DNA from: Harryflintia acetispora
GTDB taxonomy: Bacteria; Bacillota; Clostridia; Oscillospirales; Ruminococcaceae
Direction: 5' to 3'
Assembly: GCA_004340125.1 (NCBI GenBank)
Contig: SLUK01000010.1
Location: forward strand, 1 to 64,000
DNA: 64,000 bases
Shown: piece after piece, positions 33,069 through 41,986 of the stretch
Numbering within the stretch: position 1 is the first letter of the stretch
Layout: each line of letters starts with the position of its first letter
Notes under the pieces: model-generated
Database searches by the model: none
What the model was told of the DNA's origin: nothing
The model's input: only the letters and a program-made list of their open reading frames with translations
Position numbers and translations under genes: made by a program

Positions 33069-33836
33069 CTAAAGCTGGGGGCAGACCAGGTCGCAGGCCG
33101 TCCCCTCGAGCAGCGCGAGGATATCCTCCCCCGGGCGCTGGTCGGTGATCAGGTAATCGACATCGCCAAAGCCGCAGGTCTGGTAGAGGAAGCTGCGGTA
33201 AAACTTGGTGCTGTCGCAAAGCAGGATCTTCGTCTTGGCCCGCTTTAGCATCCGGCGCTTGACCTGGGCCTGCTCAGGATTGGCTTCGGTGATGCCGAAG
33301 CGCGGGTCCAGCCCCGAGCAGGAGAAAAATGCCACGTCGGCGCAGTAGCTGTCGAGGGATTGCAGGGTATCGCTGCCGACCAGGGAGTTGGAGCGCTCGA
33401 GCAGCCGCCCGCCGGGGAGGTAGACCTCGTGCGCCCCCGCCTGGGAGAGCAGCATGGCGCTGCGCAGCCCGTTGGTGATCACCGACAGGTTTTTCACCCC
33501 CCGCAGGTAGGGCAGCATGTACCCCGCCGTGCTGCTCGAATCGAGGAACACCCGGTAGGAATCCTTGAGGAAGTAGGAGGCCAGCTCCCCAATGATCCGC
33601 TTCTGGGGCACCGCGCTCTGCTCGCGGATGGTGACGCTCAGCTCGTCGTTCCCGCCCTCGTAGAGCACCGCGCCCCCGTGGGTGCGCCGGATCAGGCCCT
33701 TGTGCTCGAGCGCGCACAGGTCCCGCCGGATGGTCGCCCCGCTGGCATAGAACCGTTCACAGAGCAGTGCCACCGAGGCTGACTTCTTGACCTGCAGGTA
33801 TTCGTAAATTTCCTGCTGCCGCTGTGATTGCAGCAT
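33069..33836 (-). CDS. DeoR-family transcription regulator of the rhamnose locus
   Basis: A 255-residue DeoR-type regulator: N-terminal winged helix-turn-helix (RQQEIYEYLQVKKSASVALLCERFYASGATIRRDL, split here at the helix boundary) and a C-terminal sugar-phosphate sensor domain of the phosphosugar-isomerase-like fold with the LDSSSTAGYMLPYL, VITNG and DVAFFSCSGLD stretches. Start set at 33836 after GGAGGGGAAGG; the frame extends to 33893 without support. It is divergent from rhaB and is the natural candidate for control by rhamnulose 1-phosphate. TGATCA motifs on both sides of its gene may be its operators. Confidence 0.87.
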   Translation of the reverse strand: MLQSQRQQEIYEYLQVKKSASVALLCERFYASGATIRRDLCALEHKGLIRRTHGGAVLYEGGNDELSVTIREQSAVPQKRIIGELASYFLKDSYRVFLDSSSTAGYMLPYLRGVKNLSVITNGLRSAMLLSQAGAHEVYLPGGRLLERSNSLVGSDTLQSLDSYCADVAFFSCSGLDPRFGITEANPEQAQVKRRMLKRAKTKILLCDSTKFYRSFLYQTCGFGDVDYLITDQRPGEDILALLEGTACDLVCPQL

Positions 33837-33886
33837 ATCCTTCCCCTCCATTGATGTCCCAAATTGATTGTTTTTTCCTGTTTTGA

Positions 33887-33944
33887 TGATCATATTTCAA
33901 TTTACCGCTCATAAATAGACATTTTTGCTCGCAGCAATTATAAT
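33887..33944 (+). promoter_or_regulatory. rhaBAD promoter with upstream TGATCA motif
   Basis: TAGACA (33916-33921), 17 bases, TATAAT (33939-33944). TGATCATATTTCAAT (33887-33901) lies 14 bases upstream of the -35. Promoter hexamers and motif duplicate those before the yesM gene, which argues for one regulator acting on both. Confidence 0.75.
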
Positions 33945-33992
33945 ATAGCAGGAACCAGCCGTCCTGGCAAGGACGAGAAAGGAAGGGCGCTT

Positions 33993-35477
33993 ATGCAAAA
34001 GCATGTACTGGCCATCGACCTGGGCGCGTCGAGCGGGCGGGCAATCCTCGGGCAGTATCGGGACGGGCAGCTGGGCCTCGGCGAGGTCCACCGCTTTCCA
34101 AACGATCCGGTCGCCGTCGGCGGGGAGCTCTACTGGGATTTCCTGCGCCTATTTCACGAGATCAAACAGGGGCTGCGTCATGCCGGCCGGGTGGACAGCG
34201 CGGGGATAGACACCTGGGCGGTGGACTACGGATTGCTGGACGGCGCGGGGCGCCTGCTCGCAAATCCCTACCACTACCGGGACCGGCGCACCGACGGGAT
34301 TGCCGACCGGGTCTATGAAAGCGTTCCGGCCCGGGAGCTCTACGCGCGCACCGGAATCCAGTACGCCCCCTTCAACACCGTCTTCCAGCTCTGCGCCGAT
34401 CTTTGGCAGCGCCCGGAGATTTTAAAGCAGGCCCGGCACATGCTGCTGCTGCCCGACCTGATCGGCTACTATCTGACCGGACAGATGGGGGCGGAGTATA
34501 CCAACGCCTCGACCACCGCGCTGCTGGGCGTACATACCCGCGGCTGGGACCGGGAGCTTTGCGGCCGCCTCTCCCTGCCCTACCGGCTCTTTTTGCCGCT
34601 GCGCCAGCCGGGTAGCGAGCTGGGGGTGCTGACCCCCGCGCTCCAGGAGGAGCTGCTCCTCCCCGCAGTCCCCATCCTGTCGGTCGCCTCGCACGACACG
34701 GCCAGCGCGGTGGCCGCCCTGCCGCTGGAGGAGGGGGAGGAGTGCCCCGCCTACATCAGCTGCGGGACCTGGTCGCTCTTCGGCACCGAGCTGCCCGCCC
34801 CCTTAGCGAGCGAGGAGACGCGCGCCTTAAACTTTACCAACGAGGGCGGCGTAAACGGCACCATCCGCTTCCTCAAGAACATCATGGGCTCCTGGCTGAT
34901 CCAGGAGTCCCGCCGCCAGTGGGAAAAGGAGGGGCATTCCCTCTCCTTCTCGGACCTGGAGGAGCTCGCGCAGCGCGAGGAGCCCTACCGCTCCTTCATC
35001 GACGTGGACGACCCTGTGCTTATCCAGCCCGGCGACATCCCCTCCAGGATCAAAAGCCTTTGCGCCAGGAGCGGGCAGCCGGTGCCCGAGGGGATCGGAC
35101 AGGTGACCCAGTGCATCTACAGCAGCCTCGCCATGAAGTACCGCCTCACCCTCGACCAGCTGGAGCAGGTCACCGGGCGGCGCTTCCCGCTGCTGCATAT
35201 GATCGGGGGCGGGATCCAGAGCAAGCTCCTCTGCCAGATGACCGCCGACTGCACCGCTATCCCCGTCGAAGCCGGGCCGGTGGAGGCGACGGCGCTCGGG
35301 AATATCGCCGTGCAGCTGATCGCGCTGCGTGCCCTGCCCGACCTTGCCGCGGCCCGGCGCTGTATCCGCCGCAGCTTCCCCGTCGCCCGCTATCTGCCGC
35401 GGGGCGACACGCTGCAGCAGAAAATCCGTTACCTGCAATACCAAAAGGCGGTCCTGCCGCCAAAAAAGGAGCTGTAA
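33993..35477 (+). CDS. rhaB: L-rhamnulokinase
   Basis: A 494-residue FGGY-family carbohydrate kinase (E. coli RhaB: 489) that phosphorylates L-rhamnulose at O1. It starts [18 protein letters not shown], the ATP-binding phosphate-1 loop, and contains [28 protein letters not shown] and the C-terminal [15 protein letters not shown] adenosine site. Start codon follows AAAGGAAGGG. First gene of the rhaB-rhaA-rhaD operon; next gene begins one base after its stop. Cytoplasmic. Confidence 0.95.
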   Translation: MQKHVLAIDLGASSGRAILGQYRDGQLGLGEVHRFPNDPVAVGGELYWDFLRLFHEIKQGLRHAGRVDSAGIDTWAVDYGLLDGAGRLLANPYHYRDRRTDGIADRVYESVPARELYARTGIQYAPFNTVFQLCADLWQRPEILKQARHMLLLPDLIGYYLTGQMGAEYTNASTTALLGVHTRGWDRELCGRLSLPYRLFLPLRQPGSELGVLTPALQEELLLPAVPILSVASHDTASAVAALPLEEGEECPAYISCGTWSLFGTELPAPLASEETRALNFTNEGGVNGTIRFLKNIMGSWLIQESRRQWEKEGHSLSFSDLEELAQREEPYRSFIDVDDPVLIQPGDIPSRIKSLCARSGQPVPEGIGQVTQCIYSSLAMKYRLTLDQLEQVTGRRFPLLHMIGGGIQSKLLCQMTADCTAIPVEAGPVEATALGNIAVQLIALRALPDLAAARRCIRRSFPVARYLPRGDTLQQKIRYLQYQKAVLPPKKEL

Positions 35478-35478
35478 T

Positions 35479-36735
35479 ATGAAATCGGTAGAGAAGGCCT
35501 ACGAGCTGGCCAGGGAGCGCTACGCCGAAATCGGCGTGGACACCGGGGAGGCGCTGAGAAGGCTCGAACAGATCAAAATCTCGATGCACTGCTGGCAGGG
35601 GGACGACGTGCGGGGCTTCCTGTTCCGGGAGCGCGCTCTCTCGGGCGGGATCCAGGCCACCGGGAATTACCCCGGCGCCGCGCGCACGCCAAGCGAGCTG
35701 CGCGCCGACATGGAGATGGCGCTGCGCCTGATCCCCGGCAAGCACAGGATCAACCTGCATTCCACCTATGCGGACACCGACGAGCGAATCGACCTCGACG
35801 AGATCGAGCCGCGCCACTATGAAAGCTGGGTACAGTGGGCCAGGGAGCAAGGGCTCGGGCTCGACTTCAACCCCACCTGCTTCTCGCACGAGAAGTCGGA
35901 GAGCGGCTTCACCCTCGCCAGCGCCGACCGCGGAATCCGCGACTTCTGGATCGAGCACTGCAAGCGCAGCCGCAGGGTCAGCGCCTATTTCGGCCGTGAG
36001 CTCCAGTCCCCGAGCGTCAACAACATCTGGGTCCCGGACGGCTACAAGGACACCCCCATCGACCGGCTGGCCCCGCGCCAGAGGCTGCTTTCGGCGCTGG
36101 ATGAAATCTTCCGGGAGCCGATCGATGAGCGATATAACCTCGACGCGGTGGAGAGCAAGGTCTTTGGGATCGGCAGCGAGAGCTACGTTGTGGGCTCGCA
36201 TGAATTCTATCTGGGATATGCGGTGAAGAATCAAAAGCTCCTCACCCTGGATGCCGGGCACTTCCACCCCACCGAGGTGATCAGCGGCAAAATTTCCGCC
36301 GTGCTGCTCTTTTGCAACGAGCTGCTTCTGCACGTCTCCCGCCCGGTGCGCTGGGACAGCGACCACGTGGTGATCCTGGACGACGAGCTGCAGCAGATCG
36401 CAAGCGAGCTGGTGCGCGGGGATCTGCTCTCCCGCACCCACATCGGCCTGGACTTCTTCGATGCGAGTATTAACCGGATCGCCGCCTGGGTGATCGGGAT
36501 GCGCAGTATGCAAAAGGCGCTGCTGCACGCCCTGCTCGAGCCGACCGACCGGCTGCGCGAATATGAGCTTGCAGGCGACTTCACCAGCCGCCTTGCCTGG
36601 CTCGAGGAGCTAAAAGTCCTGCCCATGCAGGCGGTCTGGGATTATTTCTGCGAGAGCAGCTCGGTCCCGGCGGGGCTCGAATGGCTCGACGACATGCGCC
36701 GCTACGAGGCACAGGTCCTCGAAGCGAGAAGCTAA
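35479..36735 (+). CDS. rhaA: L-rhamnose isomerase
   Basis: A 418-residue RhaA (E. coli: 419) that converts L-rhamnose to L-rhamnulose with two metal ions. Signatures are [44 protein letters not shown] (split after the metal ligands) and [17 protein letters not shown]. Start set at 35479 after AAAGGAGCTGT, the ribosome site being inside the end of rhaB; the frame is open further upstream only through overlap with rhaB. Middle gene of rhaBAD and first step of the pathway. Confidence 0.96.
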   Translation: MKSVEKAYELARERYAEIGVDTGEALRRLEQIKISMHCWQGDDVRGFLFRERALSGGIQATGNYPGAARTPSELRADMEMALRLIPGKHRINLHSTYADTDERIDLDEIEPRHYESWVQWAREQGLGLDFNPTCFSHEKSESGFTLASADRGIRDFWIEHCKRSRRVSAYFGRELQSPSVNNIWVPDGYKDTPIDRLAPRQRLLSALDEIFREPIDERYNLDAVESKVFGIGSESYVVGSHEFYLGYAVKNQKLLTLDAGHFHPTEVISGKISAVLLFCNELLLHVSRPVRWDSDHVVILDDELQQIASELVRGDLLSRTHIGLDFFDASINRIAAWVIGMRSMQKALLHALLEPTDRLREYELAGDFTSRLAWLEELKVLPMQAVWDYFCESSSVPAGLEWLDDMRRYEAQVLEARS

Positions 36736-36748
36736 AGGAGGGAAATCC

Positions 36749-37564
36749 ATGAACGATATGCTGCAGGCGCCCTTTTTAAAGGAGATGTGCGCCATCATCG
36801 GCAATATGTACCGCCTGGGCTGGGACGAGCGCAACGGCGGCAATGTCAGCCTCCTGCTGGATGAAGCCGAGGTCGCCCCCTATCTCTCCCCCGGCGGGGA
36901 GACGCGCGCCCATCCCATCGGGCTTTGCGCTTCCCCGCTGGCCGGGCGCTATCTTTTGCTGACCGGATCGGGCAAGTATTTTAAGAACGTGCCGGGCGAC
37001 CCCGCGCATAACCTGGGGCTGATCCGGATCACCCCCGACGGGCTCTCCTATGAAATCCTCTGGGGCTTTCTGGAGGGTGCCAGGCCCACCAGCGAGCTGC
37101 CCACCCACCTGCTGAACCACATTGCGCGTCTTGCCGCCGACCCCGCCCACCGGGTGGTGATGCATTGCCACCCGGCCAACGTGCTGGCCATGACCTACAT
37201 CCACGAGCTCGAGGACCGCGCCTTCTCGCGCACCCTGTGGCAGATGAGCACCGAGTGCGTGGTGGTCTTCCCCGAAGGGGTGCGCGTCCTGCCCTGGATG
37301 CTCTGCGGGACGGTCGAGATCGGCCGGGAGACCGCCAAAAAAATCGCCGACTGCCGGGTGGTCCTCTGGGCGCACCACGGCATCTTCGCCGCCGGCGCCA
37401 GCCTGGACGAGACCTTCGGGCTGGTCGAAACGGTGGAAAAGTCGGCCGAAATCTTCATCAAGACCCGAGGCTGCCCCGTTTTGCAGACCATCCGGGACGG
37501 CGAGCTGCAAAGGCTGGCCGACGCCTTCGGCGTGCGGGTGCAGCCGGGCTACCTCGAAGCGTGA
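36749..37564 (+). CDS. rhaD: L-rhamnulose-1-phosphate aldolase
   Basis: A 271-residue class II aldolase (E. coli RhaD: 274) that splits L-rhamnulose 1-phosphate into glycerone phosphate and L-lactaldehyde. Zinc ligands lie in VVMHCHPANVLAM and in WAHHGIFAAG; NGGNVSLLL near the N terminus binds phosphate, and the catalytic Glu is expected in the LEGARPTSELPTH segment. Start follows AAAGGAGGGAAATCC. Last gene of the operon, ended by a strong terminator. No lactaldehyde reductase or dehydrogenase is next to it. Confidence 0.95.
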   Translation: MNDMLQAPFLKEMCAIIGNMYRLGWDERNGGNVSLLLDEAEVAPYLSPGGETRAHPIGLCASPLAGRYLLLTGSGKYFKNVPGDPAHNLGLIRITPDGLSYEILWGFLEGARPTSELPTHLLNHIARLAADPAHRVVMHCHPANVLAMTYIHELEDRAFSRTLWQMSTECVVVFPEGVRVLPWMLCGTVEIGRETAKKIADCRVVLWAHHGIFAAGASLDETFGLVETVEKSAEIFIKTRGCPVLQTIRDGELQRLADAFGVRVQPGYLEA

Positions 37565-37585
37565 AAGCTGATAACCTCCATTTTG

Positions 37586-37622
37586 AAAGGGCGGGCACCT
37601 AATAAACAGGTGCCCGCCCTTT
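37586..37622. terminator. rhaBAD terminator
   Basis: AAAGGGCGGGCACCT and AGGTGCCCGCCCTTT around AATAAAC, followed by ATTTTTTC. Also usable by the convergent acetyltransferase gene. Confidence 0.92.
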
Positions 37623-37645
37623 ATTTTTTCACCGGTATGCCCCGG

Positions 37646-38224
37646 CTAGCCCTCCATACGCCGCCGCATGACGGTGATTCCCTCCAGCTCCCTATCGGCC
37701 GAAAAGCCGCATTTCAGATAAAGCTCCTTCGGCCCGTGGTAATGCTCATAGCAATCCTTCGCTCCCCGGTTCGGATAGCCTTCGACCCACTGCGCGCCCC
37801 GCTTTTTCGCCTCCACGCAGACATGCCGCAGCAGCGCGGTGGCCACCCCCTGCGAGCGAAACGGCGGCGCAATACAAAAGCAGACCGCCGACCAGATGTT
37901 TTGCCCTTCATCCTCGCTTTTGATGAGCCCTTCGTAGATGGACAGCCTCCGGTAGTCCCCCCGCGGCCCCGCGTTGCACCAGCCCACCGCCCGGCCGCCG
38001 GCGTAGGCAAGATAGCCGTGCATGGCGCCCTCTTCGATCATTTTCGCCGCCCGGAGGCGCCGCGCCCGCTGCCCGACCCGGTAGAGGGCCCGGTTCTCCT
38101 CACGGTCCAGATACCCCTCCAAACAGTAGCAGGCGGCCCAGTCCGGATGATCGCAAAAGGCCGCGCCCTCGAAAAATCCGAAAAAGTCTCCCGCCCGCGC
38201 GGGGGTCAGCGCCTCGATTTGCAT
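37646..38224 (-). CDS. GNAT-family N-acetyltransferase
   Basis: A 192-residue GNAT protein. The acetyl-CoA loop is visible as FRSQGVATALLRHV (Q/R-x-x-G-x-A pattern) following the beta-4 strand IWSAVCFCIAPP, and the closing region LYLKCGF is usual near the C terminus. Substrate unknown. Start set at 38224 after GGGAGGGGATGGC; the frame continues to 38278 without a ribosome site. A promoter reads into it from the shared divergent region (TTGAAT, 17 bases, TAAAAT). Not clearly related to the rhamnose genes. Confidence 0.82.
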   Translation of the reverse strand: MQIEALTPARAGDFFGFFEGAAFCDHPDWAACYCLEGYLDREENRALYRVGQRARRLRAAKMIEEGAMHGYLAYAGGRAVGWCNAGPRGDYRRLSIYEGLIKSEDEGQNIWSAVCFCIAPPFRSQGVATALLRHVCVEAKKRGAQWVEGYPNRGAKDCYEHYHGPKELYLKCGFSADRELEGITVMRRRMEG

Positions 38225-38331
38225 GCCATCCCCTCCCTTTTGATTGCTGAGCATGAGCGAAGAAATAAAAATGCTCATGGACGTAGGCCGGCCACAGGAT
38301 TTTAAAAAAATAGCTCAAGGAGCTATTTTTC

Positions 38332-38399
38332 ATTTTACTACAGTTCCGGCCTCCATTCAACATTTTGGCCTTGCGTATGATTCGAACCAATGGTAAACT
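38332..38399. promoter_or_regulatory. back-to-back promoters, acetyltransferase and DUF4261 genes
   Basis: Leftward: TTGAAT (complement of 38355-38360), 17 bases, TAAAAT (complement of 38332-38337). Rightward: TTGCGT (38371-38376), 17 bases, TAAACT (38394-38399). The -35 boxes are ten bases apart, so the two may compete or share a regulator. A TAGCTC/GAGCTA hairpin with T-run lies at 38304-38330, at the start of the leftward RNA. Confidence 0.6.
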
Positions 38400-38432
38400 G
38401 AAAGTAGAAAAATATGGAAGGTGACGTTTGGC

Positions 38433-39494
38433 ATGGGGGAGCAATATCAGGCAGCGCTTAAAGCGATGTCCGCTTGGCTGGCGGATGAGCACAGGCTGGG
38501 CGCGCCGCCCTATAAGATCGAATGTACGGGCGACTTCCTGCTGCACGGGCTACGTTACTACCTGTTCCGCTATAAAAAGCATTTCTGGGGCCGGTGGCTG
38601 CTGGGGGTCTGCGGCGGGTACGAGGGGAACTCTTTGGAGCACTGCGGCCATGTGCTGAGCGATAAGCGCTCCTATGACCCCGCCAAGGCCCGGGAGCAGG
38701 CCACCGCTATGGTGGAGCGGCTGCGGCCGCACCGGATGGACCAGGCGCAGGAGAAGCCGGAGCCGGCGGGCCCGTTCTTGAGCTTTGTGCTGCTGGAGCA
38801 GGACCGCTGGGACCCCCAAAAGCTGCGCCGGGACCTGGCAGGCTGGGGGATCGACTGCCCACAGGAGACGCAAGGCGGGGGCCAAAGCCTGGTGTGGGAG
38901 GTAGAGGGCATGCTTGCCGCCATCAGCCTGATGCCTTCGCCCATCCCGGGCGGGGAGGCCGAGGAGAACGCCCATTCAAATTACATGTGGCCGGGTGCCG
39001 CCGAGGCGGCGAAGGCCCATCTGGCCCACCTGGACGTGGCGGTCATAAGCCGGGGGCGGCCGCCCGAGGCGGCGAGCGCTCTGCACGTCAAGCTCTGCGC
39101 CGCCGCGCTCCTGCAAAGCGGGACGCTGGGCCTTTACACCAACGGCTCCGTGCTGCAGCCCGAATTTTACCTGGAGGCCGCCGAGCTGCTGCGCAAGGGC
39201 GAGCTGCCGATTTTAAACCTGGTCTTCGTCGGGCTCTACCGCTCCGAATCGGGGGTGGGCGGCTACACCTGCGGGCTGCGGCAATTCGGCTGCCATGAGC
39301 TGGAGGTGCTGGACAGCACCGCCGACCCCGACGAGCTGCGCAGCTTTCTCTACGACATTGCCGGCTATGTGCTGCGCGAGCATGTCGTGCTGCACGGCGG
39401 GGAGACCATCGGGCTTAGTGCCGGACAGAAGCTGGCTCTCACCCTCTCCCCCGGCGTTTCAGTGGAGGGCGAAAGCCTGAAGGTCGCTTTTTAA
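38433..39494 (+). CDS. DUF4261 domain protein
   Basis: A 353-residue cytoplasmic-looking protein. Residues about 115-350 match DUF4261: FLSFVLLEQDRWDP at the start, MPSPIPGGEAEENAHSNYMW (the family's conserved A-x-N-x-x-W-like stretch) and a C-terminal TIGLSAGQKLALT. The first 110 residues, including YRYKKHFWGRWLLGVCGG, are not assigned. Function of the family is unknown. Start set at 38433 with AAGGTG upstream; a GTG four codons earlier (38421) is the alternative. Single gene between a promoter and a strong terminator. Confidence 0.75.
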   Translation: MGEQYQAALKAMSAWLADEHRLGAPPYKIECTGDFLLHGLRYYLFRYKKHFWGRWLLGVCGGYEGNSLEHCGHVLSDKRSYDPAKAREQATAMVERLRPHRMDQAQEKPEPAGPFLSFVLLEQDRWDPQKLRRDLAGWGIDCPQETQGGGQSLVWEVEGMLAAISLMPSPIPGGEAEENAHSNYMWPGAAEAAKAHLAHLDVAVISRGRPPEAASALHVKLCAAALLQSGTLGLYTNGSVLQPEFYLEAAELLRKGELPILNLVFVGLYRSESGVGGYTCGLRQFGCHELEVLDSTADPDELRSFLYDIAGYVLREHVVLHGGETIGLSAGQKLALTLSPGVSVEGESLKVAF

Positions 39495-39505
39495 CCGGTT
39501 GCGCC

Positions 39506-39552
39506 GAAAAGCCCCGCCCCTTCCAGAGGTTTGGAAGGGGCGGGGCTTTTCG
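39506..39552. terminator. bidirectional terminator, DUF4261 and FUSC genes
   Basis: AAAAGCCCCGCCCCTTCC and GGAAGGGGCGGGGCTTTT around a short AGAGGTTT loop, between convergent genes. Confidence 0.93.
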
Positions 39553-39553
39553 G

Positions 39554-41296
39554 TTAGTTCTCCTGTAGGGCCGGGCCGCCTGATTGTGGTTCCCATCCGG
39601 TGCGGTGCGCCATGCGCACGGCACGGCGGCATTTTTCCAGCAGCTCCTGAGCACCTTCCCAGTTGAGCTCCTTAGCGTTCTGGCAGAGCTTATCCTCCTG
39701 CAGATGCGCCTGGATCACCAGCCCGTAGTAGAGCTGAGGATCGGCTCCGGGGTCGCGGCAGACCCGGGTGAGCAGCTCGGTAGTGGACAAATACTTGTTC
39801 CACAGCTGGCGGGTGGCCGTCGCCCTTCGAAACGGGAAGAAGACCTTGTTGGCCAGCAGGGCGATAAGGATTCCCAGCGCGATATAGCTCAGGCGGACCA
39901 GCGACATGTAACCGACCTGACCGAAGCCGAACATGCCCATAAAGACGGCGCCGCCGAGCGCGCCCACGGTGGAACAGGAGTAGGTCGCCGAGTAGTCGGT
40001 AAAATAAAAGGACAGATAGCCGGAGAGCATCATGACCGCCGTGCGCCCCGACGGGGAGGGGATCAAGGAGAAGAGCATGACGCTGCACAGTCCCCCGACC
40101 AGAGTGGCAACCATCCGCTTCTTGGCCTTTAAGCCCACGTCGTCGGCATAGGGCAGGGAAACCGAGGCCACTGTAAAGAGTAGCCACTTTCCATGCGGTA
40201 GGCCCAGCTGCTGGACCAGCAGCGTACAGAGCGCCAGCAGGATGCTGACCCTCAACGCGTAGACGACCCGCACCGGGCTCACACGCAACGCGGCCTTCAG
40301 CCGCACCGAAAGCGAGAGCAGCGTCTTGCGGTATTGTTTTTTCTTTTGCGGCTGCGTCATGCTCAGCATCCGGCTGCGGATATACTGCAGGCAGTTTAAA
40401 AAGCGCTCCGCCTCGCCGTTTTGCTCCCCGCCCAGGTCCTCCCGGCAGATGGGCGCAAGGTACGCCGTCTCGCGCAGCATATACGCGCGCAGACGGGTGA
40501 GGCAGCATGAGATGTACCGCAGCATCCCGGCGCGCGGGGGTGTGATCGGCCCCTCCATTTCATAGAGCAGCAATACGAGGTTTTCCAGCCCCCGTCCCGC
40601 GTCGATCATCGCAAAGCTGGCGTCCGAAATGCACAGCGCTTTGCGGCGCCGGTCATATACGATTTGGCTCAGCTTGCACAGCTCCTCGCGAAGCTGCTCG
40701 GGGTTCCGGGGCGCCCCCCTGCCCGACAGCAGGCAGCCGATGCACTCGTCGGCATGGCCGATCATCGAAACCAGCACGTCGCGGGCGGTTTCGACAACCC
40801 GTTTCCTCCCATTGATCAGCTGATAGAGGATGATACAGACCGCCCCTGCAAACACGCCCAGCAGCCTTTTGGGCAGCCGGTCCGGCGTAACGGGCGAAAT
40901 GAATACCAAAAACAGATAGGAGAGGATGTAGGGGAAATACAGGTGGCTGACATATTCGTAGGTAAAGGCGTAGAGGATCAAAAAAATCATGGCCAGGTTG
41001 ACCGGCAGGGCGAAAACAGGGGGAGCGTTCGCCACAAAACAGGCCGCAGCTGCCATGAGGAAGAGGACGACGGTCTGGATGCACAGATGCCTGACCGGTG
41101 TGGCGGTCAGATCGCGCACCATCGAGGCGGACATCATGATGGTGAAGATGACGCCGACAATGGAGTTTTCCATCCCGAAGATTCTTTGAAACAGATTGAC
41201 GAAAATAAGAATGAAAATAAAGTTTAGCGTCGCATGGCGAAAGTTTTTATGAAAGCTCGCTATCATGCTGGCGCCGATCTGATGTACTTTTTCCAA
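39554..41296 (-). CDS. FUSC-family membrane protein (aromatic acid exporter-like)
   Basis: A 580-residue protein with two blocks of about five to six membrane helices (residues about 20-175 and 350-490) separated and followed by cytoplasmic helical regions, the layout of FUSC/ArAE proteins such as YccS and AaeB. FUSC members export aromatic carboxylic acids or are uncharacterised. Start set at the TTG at 41296 because AAGGAG lies nine bases upstream and the promoter at 41322-41350 ends just before; a longer frame to 41401 would begin upstream of that promoter. Monocistronic. Confidence 0.75.
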   Translation of the reverse strand: MEKVHQIGASMIASFHKNFRHATLNFIFILIFVNLFQRIFGMENSIVGVIFTIMMSASMVRDLTATPVRHLCIQTVVLFLMAAAACFVANAPPVFALPVNLAMIFLILYAFTYEYVSHLYFPYILSYLFLVFISPVTPDRLPKRLLGVFAGAVCIILYQLINGRKRVVETARDVLVSMIGHADECIGCLLSGRGAPRNPEQLREELCKLSQIVYDRRRKALCISDASFAMIDAGRGLENLVLLLYEMEGPITPPRAGMLRYISCCLTRLRAYMLRETAYLAPICREDLGGEQNGEAERFLNCLQYIRSRMLSMTQPQKKKQYRKTLLSLSVRLKAALRVSPVRVVYALRVSILLALCTLLVQQLGLPHGKWLLFTVASVSLPYADDVGLKAKKRMVATLVGGLCSVMLFSLIPSPSGRTAVMMLSGYLSFYFTDYSATYSCSTVGALGGAVFMGMFGFGQVGYMSLVRLSYIALGILIALLANKVFFPFRRATATRQLWNKYLSTTELLTRVCRDPGADPQLYYGLVIQAHLQEDKLCQNAKELNWEGAQELLEKCRRAVRMAHRTGWEPQSGGPALQEN

Positions 41297-41321
41297 CCGG
41301 AAGATCTCCTTTCTACTCTTT

Positions 41322-41350
41322 ATTATAGACAGTCTGCCGGGGAAAATCAA
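41322..41350 (-). promoter_or_regulatory. promoter of the FUSC gene
   Basis: Read leftward: TTGATT (complement of 41345-41350), 17 bases, TATAAT (complement of 41322-41327). It supports the TTG start at 41296. Confidence 0.7.
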
Positions 41351-41417
41351 ATCAGCAAGCAGCGTCGAAGGTCGATTCCGGGTATTGAGGTTGCAAGCCA
41401 ACTTTTAGATATTAATA

Positions 41418-41466
41418 AAAAAAGAAACCGCACGACAAGCGTAAAACGGCTTGTCATGCGGTTTTT
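41418..41466 (-). terminator. tRNA-Pro terminator
   Basis: Read leftward, AAACCGCATGACAAGCC and GCTTGTCGTGCGGTTT pair around TTTTAC, followed by CTTTTTTT; it begins right after the tRNA CCA end. Confidence 0.88.
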
Positions 41467-41543
41467 TGGTCCGAGTGGCGGGACTTGAACCCACGGCCTC
41501 TACCACCCCAAGGTAGCGCGCTACCAATCTGCGCCACACCCGG
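41467..41543 (-). tRNA. tRNA-Pro, anticodon GGG
   Basis: Read leftward, CCGGGTG...CACTCGGA forms the seven-pair acceptor stem (one G-U), followed by an encoded CCA. The anticodon stem CTACC/GGTAG encloses TTGGGGT, giving anticodon GGG. The T arm carries GGGTTCAAGTCCC-type sequence. It has its own promoter and terminator. Confidence 0.93.
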
Positions 41544-41557
41544 AAAACAGCTTTTAT

Positions 41558-41586
41558 ATTATAGCATGCTCTTTTTGAGAAATCAA
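41558..41586 (-). promoter_or_regulatory. promoter of tRNA-Pro
   Basis: Read leftward: TTGATT (complement of 41581-41586), 17 bases, TATAAT (complement of 41558-41563), about 15 bases before the tRNA. Confidence 0.75.
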
Positions 41587-41648
41587 GTGCTGTATTCCGG
41601 AATTCCACTACAAAATCCAGCGATCGCGAAGATTATTTTAAAAAACGC

Positions 41649-41677
41649 TTGCTTTTATAAAAAATATCTGATAAAAT
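41649..41677 (+). promoter_or_regulatory. promoter of rpmB
   Basis: TTGCTT (41649-41654), 17 bases, TAAAAT (41672-41677), in an AT-rich stretch; the start codon follows at 41721. Confidence 0.7.
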
Positions 41678-41720
41678 ACGAATGTTGACATGGAAAAGGA
41701 TTTTAAGGAGGTGCAGACAT

Positions 41721-41909
41721 ATGGCAAAATGCGATATCTGCCAAAAGGGTGTCACTTTCGGTATTAAGGTTTCTCACTCCCACAAGCGTTCCAACCGCGC
41801 ATGGAAGCCCAACGTAAAACGCGTTAAGGCGATTGTCGACGGTACTCCCCGCCGCATCTACGCCTGCACCCGTTGCTTGCGTTCCAATAAGGTGACCCGC
41901 GCCGACTAA
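41721..41909 (+). CDS. rpmB: 50S ribosomal protein bL28, zinc-binding form
   Basis: A 62-residue bL28 beginning MAKCDICQKGVTFG, with HSHKRSNRAWKPN and IYACTRCLRSNKV. The pairs CDIC and CTRC are the four cysteines of the zinc-binding (C+) version. Start at 41721 after AAGGAGGTGCAGAC; a frame reaching 41682 has no family match. It is a single gene with its own promoter and terminator, commonly the case for rpmB in Clostridia. Confidence 0.97.
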   Translation: MAKCDICQKGVTFGIKVSHSHKRSNRAWKPNVKRVKAIVDGTPRRIYACTRCLRSNKVTRAD

Positions 41910-41933
41910 GAGCGTAGTTGTAATGACCAAAAC

Positions 41934-41968
41934 AAAACCTGTTGCCATCTGGGGCAACAGGTTTTTTG
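41934..41968. terminator. rpmB terminator
   Basis: AAAACCTGTTGCC and GGCAACAGGTTTTTT around ATCTGG, convergent with the amidase gene and usable by both. Confidence 0.92.
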
Positions 41969-41986
41969 TTTTTCTATCGCTTCGCA

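Noticed and set aside
38304..38330. Terminator of a small RNA between the acetyltransferase and DUF4261 genes
   Set aside because: The hairpin has a T-run, but no convincing promoter precedes it rightward, and leftward it overlaps the start of the acetyltransferase transcript.
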